Assembly: GCA_027596075.1 (NCBI GenBank)
Contig: JADGJC010000005.1
Coordinates: 1-64,000, forward strand
Source of the DNA: Rhizophlyctis rosea
Taxonomy: Eukaryota > Chytridiomycota > Chytridiomycetes > Rhizophlyctidales > Rhizophlyctidaceae
Length of the DNA: 64,000 bases
Direction: 5' to 3'
Part shown: piece by piece, positions 45,660-57,043 of the stretch
Position numbering within the stretch: position 1 is the first letter of the stretch
How the letters are laid out: the number at the start of each line of letters is the position of its first letter
Notes under the pieces: generated by a model
Told to the model about the DNA's origin: nothing
What the model saw: the letters and a program-made list of their open reading frames with translations, nothing else
Database searches by the model: none
Made by a program: the position numbers and the translations under genes

Positions 45660-46936
45660 ATGATATCTGTATCTGAACGGTAGGCGCAACTGCTCGCTAC
45701 GACGACGGCATATACACTCTTCTACCCTTTGCCCCTGACTCAAGAATTTGTTTTCCCTGCACTAGAGATTTCATAACAAAAGGCGTCGACGTGGCCGTCC
45801 GGGCCGATGGTCGCGGCCGCCACGACCTACGAGCTCTGGTCGTTGAAACAGGCCTAATCACGCAAGCTTCAGGTTCTGCCCGAGCTAGAATTGCGGGCGG
45901 AACAGACGTGTTGGTCGGTGTCAAGACGGAAGTCGGTAGTATCGATCCAGAACTCGATGCGGACGAGGTGGAGGAGCCGGACGTGGAGGGGTTGGAGGAG
46001 GCGGAACTGGGAGGGCGGGATAGGGATAGAGGGAGGATCGTGTGTACCGTGGATTGGTATGGTTCGGCGAAGAATGACAATTGTGTGTCGCGCATTGAGC
46101 GACATTGTTGATGATTGTCCAACAGCTCGCAGTCAGCAAATCGGATATACAACTCCCGAGAACTCGAAGACATATGCAACGAATACGCCCAAATCCTAAA
46201 TCGGGTCCTCAACGGCCCACAAGGGGGAGTAGATCTGAAGTCATTATTCATCGTCAAAGGAAACTGCTGGATCCTGAACATTGATGTGGTGGTAAGGTCA
46301 CTTAGGCTTCTTCCACACTGACTGTCGATCTGAAACTCAACATCTCTGTACAGATATTAGAACATGGAGGCAACGTCCTTGATACCATCTTCATCGCCAC
46401 ACGCGCCGCACTCCACAACACCCGCATCCCACGAGTAACCATTGAGGAATCCGATGGACATACCGAATTCGACATTGCAGACGAGGAGACGGAGATCGTG
46501 AGGGGATGGGAAGATGTGCCCTTGTGCATAACGCTAAATAAGGTGCAGAACTTGGTACACAGACTCAAGCAGCTGTTTGTCAATGCTAATGTGTCAAGCA
46601 CAGATTGGCATGAGACACGTCGTGGACGCCACACTACTGGAGGAACTCTGCTCGAACGCGAAGCTCCGAGTGGCAGTAAATAGACGGGGTAACTTGTGTT
46701 TGGTGCAGAAAGGAGGGGTGGGTGGGATCGAGCCGAGTTTGTTGGCGGAGATGATACAGGTTCGGCTCATTCGCTAGAGGTATCTAACCAGATGTTACTC
46801 CTACTAACGTTGCCACGCGCCCTCCCAGACAAGCAAAACAATAGCGGCGGAACTGATCAAAGCCTTGGACGCAATACTAGAAGAGGAACGAATAGCCAGA
46901 AGAAGAGAAGAACCCGTCGGGTTCAAACTTGGGTAG
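45660..46936 (+). CDS. RRP42: Exosome core subunit Rrp42 (EXOSC7-like)
   Basis: Six exons: 45660-45679, 45766-46056, 46126-46291, 46354-46542, 46604-46759, 46829-46936; about 309 residues. It is an RNase PH-like ring subunit of the RNA exosome. The spliced start MISVSERDFITKGVDVAVRADGRG depends on a 20-nt first exon and matches the family start well. Further matches are SGSARARIAGGTDVLVGVKTEVG, CSQSANRIYNSRELEDI, LFIVKGNCWILNIDVVILEHGGNVLD, HNTRIPRV and IGMRHVVDATLLEE. An acidic insert lies in the first third. Eukaryotic Rrp42 is structural rather than catalytic. Confidence 0.93.
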
Positions 46937-47020
46937 TGTATATATTTTTGTTAGCCAAAAAAGAAAAAATCGTCATTGGCAGGCAAACACCCACTACTAC
47001 AAAAACTATATGCACCAAAT

Positions 47021-49521
47021 CTACGCTGCCCGTTTCGTTCGCCGCTTCTGTGCTGAATTTGGCGTCCCCTTCCCCTTCGTGACCGTCTTTGTCTCTACCG
47101 TTGCTCTACCTACAACTTCATCACTATCACCCTCATCCGGTCTAAGCTCTACGACTTTCCCATCTGGCGCGCGGACATGACCTCGAGGTAAGGCCATGGT
47201 CCCACGTGCCATTTGGGTGGCTTTCTGGACTATCCGTGCAACTCCTAGCACACAAATGATTATACCAATCGTGTATGGGACATAATACCGTGGGTCGTTT
47301 AATTGCGTGAATGAGAGCATGTCGGCGAGCGGCAGGGGTGGCAGTTGTGTCAATGGTTCTTCGGGTGCCGATGGGGCAGGTGCCGACACGGGCTTTGGTT
47401 TTCCGGAAGGTTTCGAATCGGGAGATGATGACTTTACTTTGACGTTTTTCTGAGGATCCTGTTTCGGCTTTGGTGCGTCTTTTGAGTTGTCAGATGGGCG
47501 GTCGGAGGGTTCGACAAGCTGAACAGTCGAAGTTTACATGATGAGGATGAAGCCCAAACTGCATGCTCAAAAAAAACAAATTACCTTGGAACTCTTAGAA
47601 GCTGCCGAGCCACCAAAAGTCCGATACATTGATCTAAACTCGTCCACCGCAGAAATACTCTCCGACAGTCGCGTCAACGCATTGAAAAGTGCCACCACTT
47701 CTCCGCGAGTCAGAGTCCATTCTTTGGGACTGCAATGAGAACGGTCAGCATACCCAAACAAATCATACCATAACAGCACTCCAATCCAAAACTTACTCGT
47801 CCTCAAATGAAAACAAAACCTTCAACGCGGTCCCAAGACCCGTCACCTGAATCTTGCCCCACAATCGACATTTCTCACACGCCACGCAATCCATGATCCG
47901 CGAAATATTCCGGAAATGGTTTTTGAATTGGTCCAACAACTCTGGTGAGCTGGCAAAGAGAGCTTTTTCGTCAAATGTGGGTGCACATGATCCAACTGCG
48001 GCCGTGATGTCGTTTACCAATCGCTGGATGTTGGAGCCATCAGTGGTGGGATCTTATGAATAGACCAATTGCCAAGATACCCACCTCAATACGATCCGTA
48101 TCTTGAGAGTTTCCGGTACAGAATGGATGCAGGGTGTGATCTTGCAAATAGGGTGCCAACTTCTTCACGGCCCGCAAGAGCAGTCCGTACGTGAAGTACA
48201 GGTTTTGCACCCGCTCCTTATGATTTCCCACGCGCTCCACAAAACATGTGAGATTTTTGCCCTGAACGCTATCAGTGTCAGCGTGTGAGTATAAAGGGGA
48301 TCAAATGGCATCCAAGGCCTTACCCAAACGCCCGTCCGCCGATCCATGTATTCCCAGCAGATGTGTGTGGAAATAGACGCGTGCAGTCCTGCACAGATGC
48401 GGATCAGTTTGAGTTCGCCCAAAGATCCTTGTCAACGACAGTGCCCACCAGAAATCATCCGATAAAACACACGCTTCTCCATGCATTGCTCATCCCTTTC
48501 CACCGTAGCGACTTTGAATGCCCCAGGTTGCTCTGGTTCGAGGTCACGATAGTCCTTGCCATCAAAACAGTTCTCCTTGTATATTGCGTCCCAAATTCTC
48601 TTTGTGGATGGGCCCGCGTAGCCGGTGAACCGCTCCGGATTACGGAGGAGGTGGATGTAGGCGCCCCCTGATGAGGTCCGAAATGTTAGTTTTCCATTAG
48701 ATTTTGGACGGCAAATAGCAGTCGTACCAGCAGAGTCGTCTTCAATTTGACAGAAATCTTTGTTTGTCCAGGAACAGCTTTTGGACATCAATGAGAAGCC
48801 TTGGTCGTGCAAGGCTTTTGAACTTCGATCGACGGCGGATAGTGACGTCATTTTCCAATCCTCCGGGATCTCGCTCTGAGAAATCCGAAAATGGAACATC
48901 AGCGATTCATGCACATAGCGCGTCACGCATCGCACCCGGTTGGTACCTCATCCGCTTCAATGACCGAGCAATCCTTCATCACACAAGATGGATTCTCCTG
49001 CCAGAACGGGCATTCTTTATTCAGATCTACCTGTCAATTAGAACATGGAGACGCATCGAGAGTCAGCCACTGCCAAGACTCCGCATCGACGATATATGAC
49101 AACGAAGACCCACCTTGTAATATCTGAAAAACGTCGTAGAGACCAGCTCCCCCAACAGCGGTGCTAGCTTCGTGTTCACTGTCTCGAGCGTTTGAAAATC
49201 ACAACATGAATCATCAATATTGCCAGAATGCTAGAAGAGCCCAATTGTCAGAAGGAAGGGTCAGTATGCTGCATAAGCTTGAGATAGTCGAACGAAAGGG
49301 CGAGGAACCGGTTCGACACATACGCGACAAAAAGACTGTATGTTTTCCTTCCCTACAGCGTTCAAAATCATACTACTCGTAGACATATCATGTCCGAGAT
49401 GTTTACTAAACGGGTTGTCATCAAGAAAGCCGTCTACTTTTGTGACTAGAGATAATGGAACGAGACATAGTAGAAGAAAGGCGGAGAGCGGTCGCAACTT
49501 CGGTGAGCCCGACGCGTCCAT
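47021..49521 (-). CDS. ERO1: ER oxidoreductin 1
   Basis: Ten exons read leftward: 49521-49324, 49230-49114, 49030-48947, 48875-48728, 48667-48449, 48388-48324, 48261-48085, 48023-47797, 47729-47585, 47518-47021; about 625 residues. Ero1 re-oxidises protein disulfide isomerase using FAD and oxygen. The N-terminus is a signal peptide ([21 protein letters not shown]). The shuttle pair is CVMKDC after CPFW. FAD-site segments are [17 protein letters not shown] and [11 protein letters not shown]. The active-site CxxCxxC is in [19 protein letters not shown], followed by [12 protein letters not shown] ~165-residue C-terminal extension carries a predicted transmembrane segment ([16 protein letters not shown]) and a basic tail, which is unusual. 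Confidence 0.93.
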
Positions 49522-50049
49522 TACGAAGGTGAGATATGAAAAACTTGTTCAAGCTATTGTGTGTGGGAACCGTCTATGGAATGGTTATGAGGGAGGTGCT
49601 TGTATGATTAACGGCCAAGTCGATGTAGTACACTGCATATGTGATAGAACTGATGACTCCGTTCGGGAGAAAGACGGAGAAGGAATGGGTCTGGACTGTG
49701 AGGGGTAGGACCGTGGGACGCGACTGAATTGGCTTATGCAGCGTGACATGTAAGCCTACCGTTGACGCGCACTGATTGGCTGTGCTTATTAGAAAGCCAT
49801 CTCACAAGGACCCTGAAATAGCTGTCCAACCACGATTGGTTGCTCGAACCAAATGGACCCTCCGACATATCCAAGCCACCACCCATTTTGTGTGATGTGT
49901 GGCGCTGTTTGGTGGTCTGGACATCCGGTGGTTATTTTTGGCTTTGTAGTTTGTGGAGGTGGTGGGTTTGGTTTCCAGATATTTTCACCACCATTCATTT
50001 CAATAAGTGAATTGTTGAAGCTCCTTTCTATACCTGAAAACACACCACC
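49522..50049. other. Divergent promoter region, ERO1 / CTU2
   Basis: About 530 nt between divergent starts. No obvious unfolded-protein-response element could be assigned by eye. Confidence 0.4.
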
Positions 50050-52057
50050 ATGTGTGACGTCGATGACCAAGCAAACGAGCAGGGTATGCCACCGGAAAGC
50101 GTACAATTCAAAGTGTCAAGGCAATGTGTTTACCGTCCTTTATGTGTTCCAGGCCCCGAGCGGAAGAACACTCCTGCCACTTCAGAGCCGCAGCAATGCG
50201 CGAAATGCAAAGTGGAACGAGCCGTGTGCTTTGTACGCAGAGCTCACTTTTGCAAGTGCGTCCTTCGCTCGCTTTCCTTTCATTTTAGTGCGCAATATTT
50301 CTCACACCCCTTACGTCGCGCAGGACTTGCTTTTTGGATAGTGTGCAATACCGTTTCCGCCTAAACCTTATGCGGGCCACAAAAATTGGTGAAGGCAAGA
50401 ACGTACTGGTTGCGTTTTCCGGCGGGCTGTCGTCACGGTATGTTTTCTTTTGCAAATTGGTCATGGACCTTCTTGATGACTGACTATCTTAGCGAATAGT
50501 GTATTGCTGCATGCCATTTCTGCTTTCAATTCTGTCGATCCACGAAAGAAGAGGAAGTTCAACGGACTTGTGGTGTGTCACGTAAACCAAAGGTCGATAG
50601 TTGGCGGTGAGGTGAGCGGTCAAGACTCGAACTTCAGAACAAGGGTCGAAACTCACTTGGGTTCAGGATCATACGGATATCATTAGAAAAATCGTTGAAT
50701 CATATGGCCATACGTTGTTGTCAATACCATTGGAGGATGTCTTTGCAAATGGCGGTGCGGCGGTTGCGCAACCATCAAGGGAGGGTGAAGGTATGATATC
50801 TGACTTCGCTGCGGATGATTTTTGCCACCAGATTGCTGAACCATTCACCATTCCAGGTCCGCTTTCGTTACATGTAAAGCTCACAGCGCAGTCACCGGGC
50901 TCAAGCGTTGAAAAGTTGCAAAAGTGTTTCTCGGCATTGGGCAAATTGAGTTCGAAGGAAGACTTGTTGCATTATCTTACCATGCAATTGCTATACGCGG
51001 CAGCACGGCGGAATGAGTATGTGCTTGTGAAGGAAGCCGTTCTTGCGGTATCTTGCTAACTCTTACCGTTCAGTTGTCATGGACTTTTGCTTGGAGACAA
51101 CTCTACGCGGGTTGCGATACGCACCATTGCGCAGGTCAGCAAGGGAAGAGGTTTCGCGATGCCAATTGACGTGGCTAGTGAGTGTGACTGGTTGAGAGGT
51201 GAGGCAAACATCGGTTGTTGGTGTTGAAGAGAGAGGTTCCAACGTCCAACTTCGCAGATGTCATCCTACTTCGACCCCTAAGGGATGTTGATGCTAAGGA
51301 AATCGGTCTATGTAATCAGTATGAGGGACTGGAGACGGTGCATGTACCTAATCTCACTACGGCAATGCCCACGAAGGCATCAATTGACCGTTTGACTGAA
51401 GGTGGGTGTCACCCACATGATCTGGAGTCATCATATGTTGGTTCGCCGTTCCCAGCCACTGACGACATTTCTCCCTCCAGACTTCATAACGGGCCTACAG
51501 CGTGACTTCCCTTCCACAGTCAGCACGGTCGCACGAACAGCCTTCAAAACGTCAACCGAGTGGAATGCGGAAGGAGTCGAGCGATGCGCGCTATGTAGCG
51601 GGTATGTTTGTTTACAATTGTCATGTTTACTGCAACCGGCAGTCGACTCACACTCCATCTTTCAACCACCTCTAGCCCCATCCCACCAAACGCAGTACAC
51701 TGGCGCTCGCGTCACACAGTCTCATCACTCTCCCCACCTGCCACTACCTTAAACCCATCATCCGCACCTTCTTCAGACGCATGTTGCGAAACAAACGGAT
51801 CCTGCGCATCAACGTCATGCTGCTCCTCACCCGCCACGTCAGTAGATCTTGCTCCCCATCTCTGTTATGGTTGTCAGAACTTTATACGGGACGCAAAGGA
51901 TGAGGCGAAGAGGTTGAGCCGGAAGGGGGGTGAGGTTGTATCCAAGGATGTTGCGGTTATCCTGCCGCCTTTTGTGATGGATACCGTTGAGAAGTCGCGT
52001 GGAAGGGAGTGGATGAGGCGTGAGATTGAAGGGTTTTTGATTGAGGATGATGAATAG
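50050..52057 (+). CDS. CTU2: Cytoplasmic tRNA 2-thiolation protein 2 (Ncs2/Ctu2)
   Basis: Nine exons: 50050-50083, 50153-50255, 50324-50437, 50500-50611, 50667-51016, 51074-51177, 51258-51401, 51481-51601, 51676-52057; about 487 residues. With Ctu1 it thiolates U34 of tRNA Lys, Glu and Gln. The N-terminal zinc-type motif is CAKCKVERAVCFVRRAHFCKTCF, followed by YRFRLNLM. The PP-loop VLVAFSGGLSSRVLLH follows. Later come CHGLLLGDNSTRVAIRTI, SKGRGF, VILLRPLRDVDAKEIGLCN and KASIDRLTE. C-terminal Cys motifs are CALCSG and LCYGCQN. The PP-loop is SGGLSS, degenerate relative to Ctu1, as expected. The exon 4 acceptor was placed after an in-frame stop to keep the loop intact. Confidence 0.92.
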
Positions 52058-52423
52058 GAACAGCTTTTAGGGCATCCGTTCAACACTCGCTTGTATATTT
52101 GGTTTGTATATTTGTGCATATGTAAATGTTCGCATGTATGAGTAATTTAACGTGTCTTTCAAATCGTGCATCGATTTGGGCGGAGGTAAAGAGAAGATTG
52201 GTTGATGAATGAATGTTTTGTATTCTGCAAGTGATTTATAAGTGGTGTATTCACAATGGTACATGCTATTTGCAACCTCTTTATACATGCTGCTAGATGA
52301 TCTACACCTATCCTGCACTGAACTACTCTCCGCAATAAGCTATATTACACCTTTGCAACCTTTTTTGCAATCAGTTATCTAACACCCTGCAATCACAGAT
52401 CTGAACCTTCAATGCCCACCCGC
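52058..52423. other. Convergent intergenic region, CTU2 / Hsp20
   Basis: About 365 nt, AT-rich, with two 3' ends. Nothing else seen. Confidence 0.4.
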
Positions 52424-53029
52424 TCACTGATCCGCAATCTGGATCTTGTTCACCCTCTGTTCCAGCTTGGGAATCTTGACAGAGAGGATCCCGTCACGGA
52501 AGGTCGCCTTGACTTGGTCGGCGTCGATCGCAGTGGGAAAGGTGAATTGACGCCTGAAGGATCCGACCATGCGCTCGCGTTCCCAGAAGGTAGGTTGCTC
52601 GACGTGGGATGCGGGGTGGTCGGCGGTAACGGCTTTGGTTGTGTCGTTGGTGTTGACGACTTCGGAGGATGTGGTGGACGCTTCGGCTGTGGTGCCAGCC
52701 TCTCCCGCCGCAGCAGCAGGAGGAGAAGATGATTCATACTCCGCACCAATGGTCCCCTTCAAAACGATGGTGTTCCCGTCCTGGAATTCAAGGTCGATGT
52801 CCTCGCGGCGAGCACCGGGAAGTTCGGCCTCGATGTAGTATTCTTTTGCTGTTTCGGAGAGGTCGACGGAGGGACGGTGGTGCCATGCTGCGGTTGCGCG
52901 GGCGAGTGGCCCGCTGGTGAGGAAGGGTGTGGAGGGGCTGCGGAAGGCGGTGTGGGAGAAGGGTTCTTCGAGGTTTGCGAAGACGCGTTCGAAGTCGCGG
53001 AGGGCGTGGTTGAGAAGGCGGAGGGACAT
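52424..53029 (-). CDS. Small heat-shock protein (Hsp20/Hsp30 family)
   Basis: One exon, 201 residues from the ATG at 53029; the longer frame upstream lacks conserved sequence. The N-terminal arm (LLNHALRDFERVFANLEEPF) is followed by the alpha-crystallin domain: WHHRPSVDLSETAKEYYIEAELPGARREDIDLEF and, after a ~50-residue Ala/Thr/Ser insert, GSFRRQFTFPTAIDADQVKATFRDGILSVKIPK. It ends in a short tail. A large insert in the crystallin domain is common in fungal Hsp30 proteins. It would act as an ATP-independent holdase. A TATA box and a heat-shock element lie upstream (listed separately). Confidence 0.92.
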   Translation of the reverse strand: MSLRLLNHALRDFERVFANLEEPFSHTAFRSPSTPFLTSGPLARATAAWHHRPSVDLSETAKEYYIEAELPGARREDIDLEFQDGNTIVLKGTIGAEYESSSPPAAAAGEAGTTAEASTTSSEVVNTNDTTKAVTADHPASHVEQPTFWERERMVGSFRRQFTFPTAIDADQVKATFRDGILSVKIPKLEQRVNKIQIADQ

Positions 53030-53182
53030 TGTTGAGATTGTTGCTGGGCTGAGGTTGGTTATTTTGAAAGTTCGAGGAGTCCTAGCAGAAATTTTGTCTT
53101 GATGGTGGGATCTTGTTGAGGTCGTTTGTTCTTGTCGACTGACTTGACAGATGAGTCTGGGAACAAGTGTCACCCAAATCCT

Positions 53183-53190
53183 TATATATA
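53183..53190 (-). promoter_or_regulatory. TATA box of the Hsp20 gene
   Basis: TATATATA about 155 nt upstream of the Hsp20 start codon, read on the minus strand as part of a TATATATAAG element. A strong TATA box is typical of stress-induced genes. Confidence 0.6.
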
Positions 53191-53324
53191 CTTTCTTGAT
53201 GTTTCAGAGTGATTTGTCATGTTGCGCAGCAAGATCAGTTGCATAGGTAGTAAACAAACTTTCAACGGTGTGAGACAATTGCTGGCGTTCACGCGACCTT
53301 GCTAGGAGTGAGGTGGGCCTGCTG

Positions 53325-53337
53325 GAAAGTTCACGAA
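53325..53337. promoter_or_regulatory. Heat-shock element
   Basis: GAAAGTTCACGAA is a perfect three-unit array (GAA-nn-TTC-nn-GAA), the Hsf1 binding site. It lies about 300 nt upstream of Hsp20 and about 190 nt upstream of the divergent mitochondrial ribosomal gene, so it may serve both. Confidence 0.7.
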
Positions 53338-53522
53338 AGGTGTCCCGTTTTGTTTACAATTTGGTTATGTAATCGGTCGTGATCAATTCCAAGATGTGGC
53401 TCGTGTTTGTGGCTTGCTCAGCTTGTCAGCCACACCCAACTCCCATTCCCGATTTTGGACAACCAACATGGTGTTGGGTGAAAACACTGCCCAAAAATAA
53501 CACACATCCCCAGATCACCACC

Positions 53523-54410
53523 ATGAGCGCCTTACGTACTCCACTGGGCGCATTATCCCGACGAACACCACAGCTCGTTAACGCCCTTCCTTCCTCCTTG
53601 CACCTCTGTTCCCGACCGTCCTCCACCGCCGCACCCGCACCAACAACCTCCTCCCCATCACCAATTTCCCCCGAACCCATCCTCTCCGACCCCAAAAATC
53701 TCGACCTCTCAAAAGCCAAAAGCGCCTTCCCCCTTAACCCCCGCGAAGTCTACGACCGCCAAGTAGCAGCCCTCCGCAAACAATACCGCGAAGAATCAGA
53801 AGCAAAAGAGCGCCAAAAGGAGGAGGAAAAAAGATTAGAGGCCGAAAGACGGGAAGCCAAACGTATAGCTTTCGAAGCCGAAGTTGCGGCTTTCCGTGCG
53901 GCGCGCGGGAGGGACTTTTCGGAGGATGGGATAGATAGGAAAAGTCCTACGGCTGTAGATGATATCGCTCCTGAGGATCCAATCGTCGAGGACCGGAAGG
54001 CGCAATGGCGGGCATACGCTCGGGAACGGCAACAGAAGAAGTTTGAACACTTTGTCGGCCAAGAGTCCCGAAAAGCTTATCACCGAGTAACAGCCCTAAT
54101 GTATCTCTACCATGCCGCGGCGGACTTTGTAACGTACGAGAACATGGATCAGAAGATCGAGCAGGCGCTTCAGGCGGGGGGTATCAGTGGTGGGGTGCGG
54201 AGCGAGTTGTCCTTGGGTCAGCAAAGGGAGATTGCGTTGAAGGATGTCATGCTGGGGACAATAGCTGATGGGAAGATTGGGCCAGAGGATGTGGCGAGGA
54301 TTTTGGAGGAGAATGGTGGGTCTAGTAAGGGGGGATCGGAAGGTCAAAGTTTCTTGGAATGGATTCGGAGTTCGGCTAAGGAAGCTTCCACGGCACCTGT
54401 ATCGAAATAA
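53523..54410 (+). CDS. Mitochondrial small-ribosomal-subunit mS26-like protein
   Basis: One exon, 295 residues; the ATG at 53523 opens a targeting-like N-terminus rich in Arg, Ser and Leu without acids (MSALRTPLGALSRRTPQLVN). A long charged helix follows (YREESEAKERQKEEEKRLEAERREAKR, seen in pieces). This highly charged coiled helix resembles mS26/Pet123. Later segments are RVTALMYLYHAAADFVTYENMDQKIEQAL and a helical C-terminus. The assignment rests on architecture and weak resemblance. The main alternative is another mitochondrial ribosome-associated protein. It shares a promoter with Hsp20. Confidence 0.6.
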   Translation: MSALRTPLGALSRRTPQLVNALPSSLHLCSRPSSTAAPAPTTSSPSPISPEPILSDPKNLDLSKAKSAFPLNPREVYDRQVAALRKQYREESEAKERQKEEEKRLEAERREAKRIAFEAEVAAFRAARGRDFSEDGIDRKSPTAVDDIAPEDPIVEDRKAQWRAYARERQQKKFEHFVGQESRKAYHRVTALMYLYHAAADFVTYENMDQKIEQALQAGGISGGVRSELSLGQQREIALKDVMLGTIADGKIGPEDVARILEENGGSSKGGSEGQSFLEWIRSSAKEASTAPVSK

Positions 54411-54719
54411 GGCAATGATTTCATGTATAGTATGTATATGTAATTTATCCCCTGTGAACTGTTGCGCATTGACGGAAGGCCCATGCTGCAATTTAGAATC
54501 TGTGATGGGATTTGATATGTTCCTGTGCACGTATCCTACAGCACGTCCATAATTCGTGTTTAGCGCTACAGATACTAATGCCCGCATTGTGACGAGCCTA
54601 CCCAACTACCTAATGCGCAATCATGACAGACAACAAATAATATGAAAGGGCAGGAAATACAAATATCTATTCACGTGGGATGAAGCGAAAAAATAAAAAA
54701 TCTACATAATGGGGGTAAC
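54411..54719. other. Convergent intergenic region, mS26-like / eIF3h
   Basis: About 310 nt with two 3' ends. No other feature. Confidence 0.4.
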
Positions 54720-55953
54720 CTAAGAGCTAGCAGGGGCAGTCTCCAGTCGGACACTCTTGGTGACAAACATCTTCGACAACGCAGGTCCAGCAAACTGGTT
54801 GATCTGTTTGCAGTAGGTATCAATCTGGTTGGTGATGATCAACGTCTCCAACCGGCTAGGCTCGCTCGCCAACAACTTGGTCAAAGCCGGGCTGCTGACT
54901 TGCAACTCCTCATCCCCGTAAATTGGCGGCAACCCAGACGACGCACGAGTAGCGTTCTCCGCCCGACGCTTGGACACCGTCTGTTGCAACCTTTGCTGCT
55001 CCTTTTGCAGCGACCGTTGCCACCCTTGCCACCGCCACTGCTCCTGCCCGTGTTCCTCCACAGTCTCGCCCAAGTACTCCAAGTGACGTTCCAGGTAAGA
55101 TTCCACGCCCAACTCGAGGTTGTCGAAGTTTGGTGTGAGGGGGGAGATTTCGGTAGGGATGCGGGAGTTGAAGTTGGATGCAGGGTGGGAGATGGAGTCG
55201 CGCACAGAGGGAGAGTAGGACGCGTTCTCGTCAAGGTCGTGAAGGAGGGCGCTGAGGAGGTGGGAGTTGCGGATTTTCACGGGGAGGGATTGGAAGATGG
55301 AGGTGGGTGTGAGCTTGTGCTGGATTAAGCTCTCCATGGTGAATTTGCGGCTTTGGTAAAGTTCCATGAATGTGTCGCTGAGGCGGAGGGCGCGGATGCA
55401 GAGGTTTCCCTACAAAATGAAACATTTATATCAGCACGATGCGTCTATTGGCGCCATCACCACTCATACGCACTTGGGTAGTCCTTGTCGGGTCATACAC
55501 AATCACAACGCTCTGTGCGAAGGTTTTTTGGTAGTTGAACTGAGTCTCAATCAACGATTGGTTCCAGAAAGAACCAAGGAACGTCGACTGGTACCACCCA
55601 ACAGTGTTCGCATCGTAATTGAGCTTCCTCAAACACCTCAACATCTGCAATTGGTACTCCGCCCCGTCCATTTCATCCGGTCCCTCATCCTGGTCGTCGT
55701 GCGATTTGCTGGTGAAAGGGAAGCAGTTTGTGACTTCGAGGGAGCCAGCGACGTCGATACCGAGGAGCTGGCCGGTTGCGGTGACGGGTTGGTAGTCGCG
55801 ACAGTGTTTGACGATTTTCAGGACGACGAGCGCATCGAGTTGGACTTCGTGGAGGGGCTTTGAGGCGAGGAGGGCGGGGTCAAGACCTTCCAGGTTGATG
55901 GCCTCGATGGGGTCCTTGCGCAGAGCGCTGGCAGCGTTGAGCTTTGTTGCCAT
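54720..55953 (-). CDS. eIF3h: Translation initiation factor eIF3 subunit H
   Basis: Two exons read leftward: 55953-55474 and 55409-54720; about 389 residues. It is an MPN-domain subunit of eIF3. The MPN core is VQLDALVVLKIVKHCRDY, VTATGQLLGIDVAGSLEVTNCFPF, NTVGWYQSTFLGSFWNQSLI and SVVIVYDPTRTTQGNLCIRALRLSD. The JAMM zinc residues are not preserved, as expected for eIF3h. The C-terminal half has the helical PVKIRNSHLLSALL and a Gln/Arg-rich coiled coil (WQGWQRSLQKEQQRLQQ). eIF3h is absent from budding yeast but present in many other fungi. Confidence 0.92.
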
Positions 55954-56207
55954 TTTTGTGTTGATCTCGAAATTGAGGTGAAGTCGCAAACGGTGGAAAT
56001 GGGAACAGATTGTTTTCTTGCTCATGTGCTGAGGATGCCCTGACGTGTCATGATTCATCCACCCATTTCATGCTTGTGGCGGTGTCGCTGCTGGGTGGCT
56101 TCGTAATGACCCCACGGATTTGGACTCTGCAGCCAGACTTCCCGGCTTCCCCTTCGTTTTCCCACTCAATTTTGCTCTCAATCTTTCGAACTACTCCGCT
56201 TGCCAAG

Positions 56208-56640
56208 ATGGTGTGCAAAAAGTGTAAGCAGCCAACCCACCTACCTTCTTATGACAACCAGCTCAAACTGTACCTTCATTCCCCATAGGTGAAAAGAAGC
56301 TCGGAACCCTCGCAACACCCGACAAATGGAAAGACGGTTCCCGCAACGCCGAAACAGGCTCCTCAGGCCGCAAACTAAACGAAAACAAACTCCTCTCCTC
56401 AAAAGCCAAAAACCGCTTCGCACCCTACGAGGCCAAGTGCCGAATCTGTAAAAGTCGGGTGCACCAAACGGGGAGCAACTACTGTCAGGGTTGTGCCTAT
56501 AAGAACGGTACCCATGTCAATTCTGTTGGACTTTAGCTCAGCTTTGGTTTACTGACTGCTGCTGGGTACCTACAGGAATATGCGCAATGTGCGGAATCCA
56601 AGTTTTGGATACGAGCGGGTACAAAATGGCTTCGAAATGA
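56208..56640 (+). CDS. CRIPT: CRIPT zinc-finger protein
   Basis: Three exons: 56208-56223, 56289-56507, 56576-56640; 99 residues, matching the ~101 of human CRIPT. The spliced start MVCKKCEKKLGTLATPDKWK needs the 16-nt first exon. It has KLLSSKAKNRFAPY followed by the cysteine ladder CRICKSRVHQTGSNYCQGCAYKNGICAMCG. In animals it was found as a PDZ partner, but a spliceosomal role in the minor and major pathways is also supported. The PDZ-binding C-terminus of animals is not evident here. Confidence 0.95.
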
Positions 56641-57043
56641 GGAGTCATAACCATATGGCGCATGGCCCCAAGGGGCAAATTTTGCATATGATTGAAGTTT
56701 GGGGATACCGGGTCGGCGGTCATGGACGTGGCAATTTGGCGTCAACATCTGAGCGCACGATGAATAACTTGGGAGTATGTATATAGATTTTCCGTCATAG
56801 TCATTTACGAGTGAAATGTTGCTTCTTTTGCAGTATGAGCGGATGGAAGTTGCTACCTTGTGCAGAACTTCGCGGCACGCGTGGAGGTCACGAAACGCAT
56901 CGGCATGCGGCCTCTCCGTTTTGAAGACTATGCATCCGCAAGCTTCGTTCGGATGGAGTTTCGCACCAGCTGGGCCATGTACACTGCTGTCCCACATGGT
57001 GCTGATGAAATGATATGAATATCTGTTATTCTTTCTCGCAAAT
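56641..57043. other. Convergent intergenic region, CRIPT / SDR
   Basis: About 400 nt. A long antisense frame crosses this region but has no family similarity. Confidence 0.4.

Larger units (their letters stand above)
53030..53522. other. Shared promoter, Hsp20 / mS26-like
   Basis: About 490 nt between divergent genes. It contains the TATA box at 53183-53190 and the heat-shock element at 53325-53337. Confidence 0.55.
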
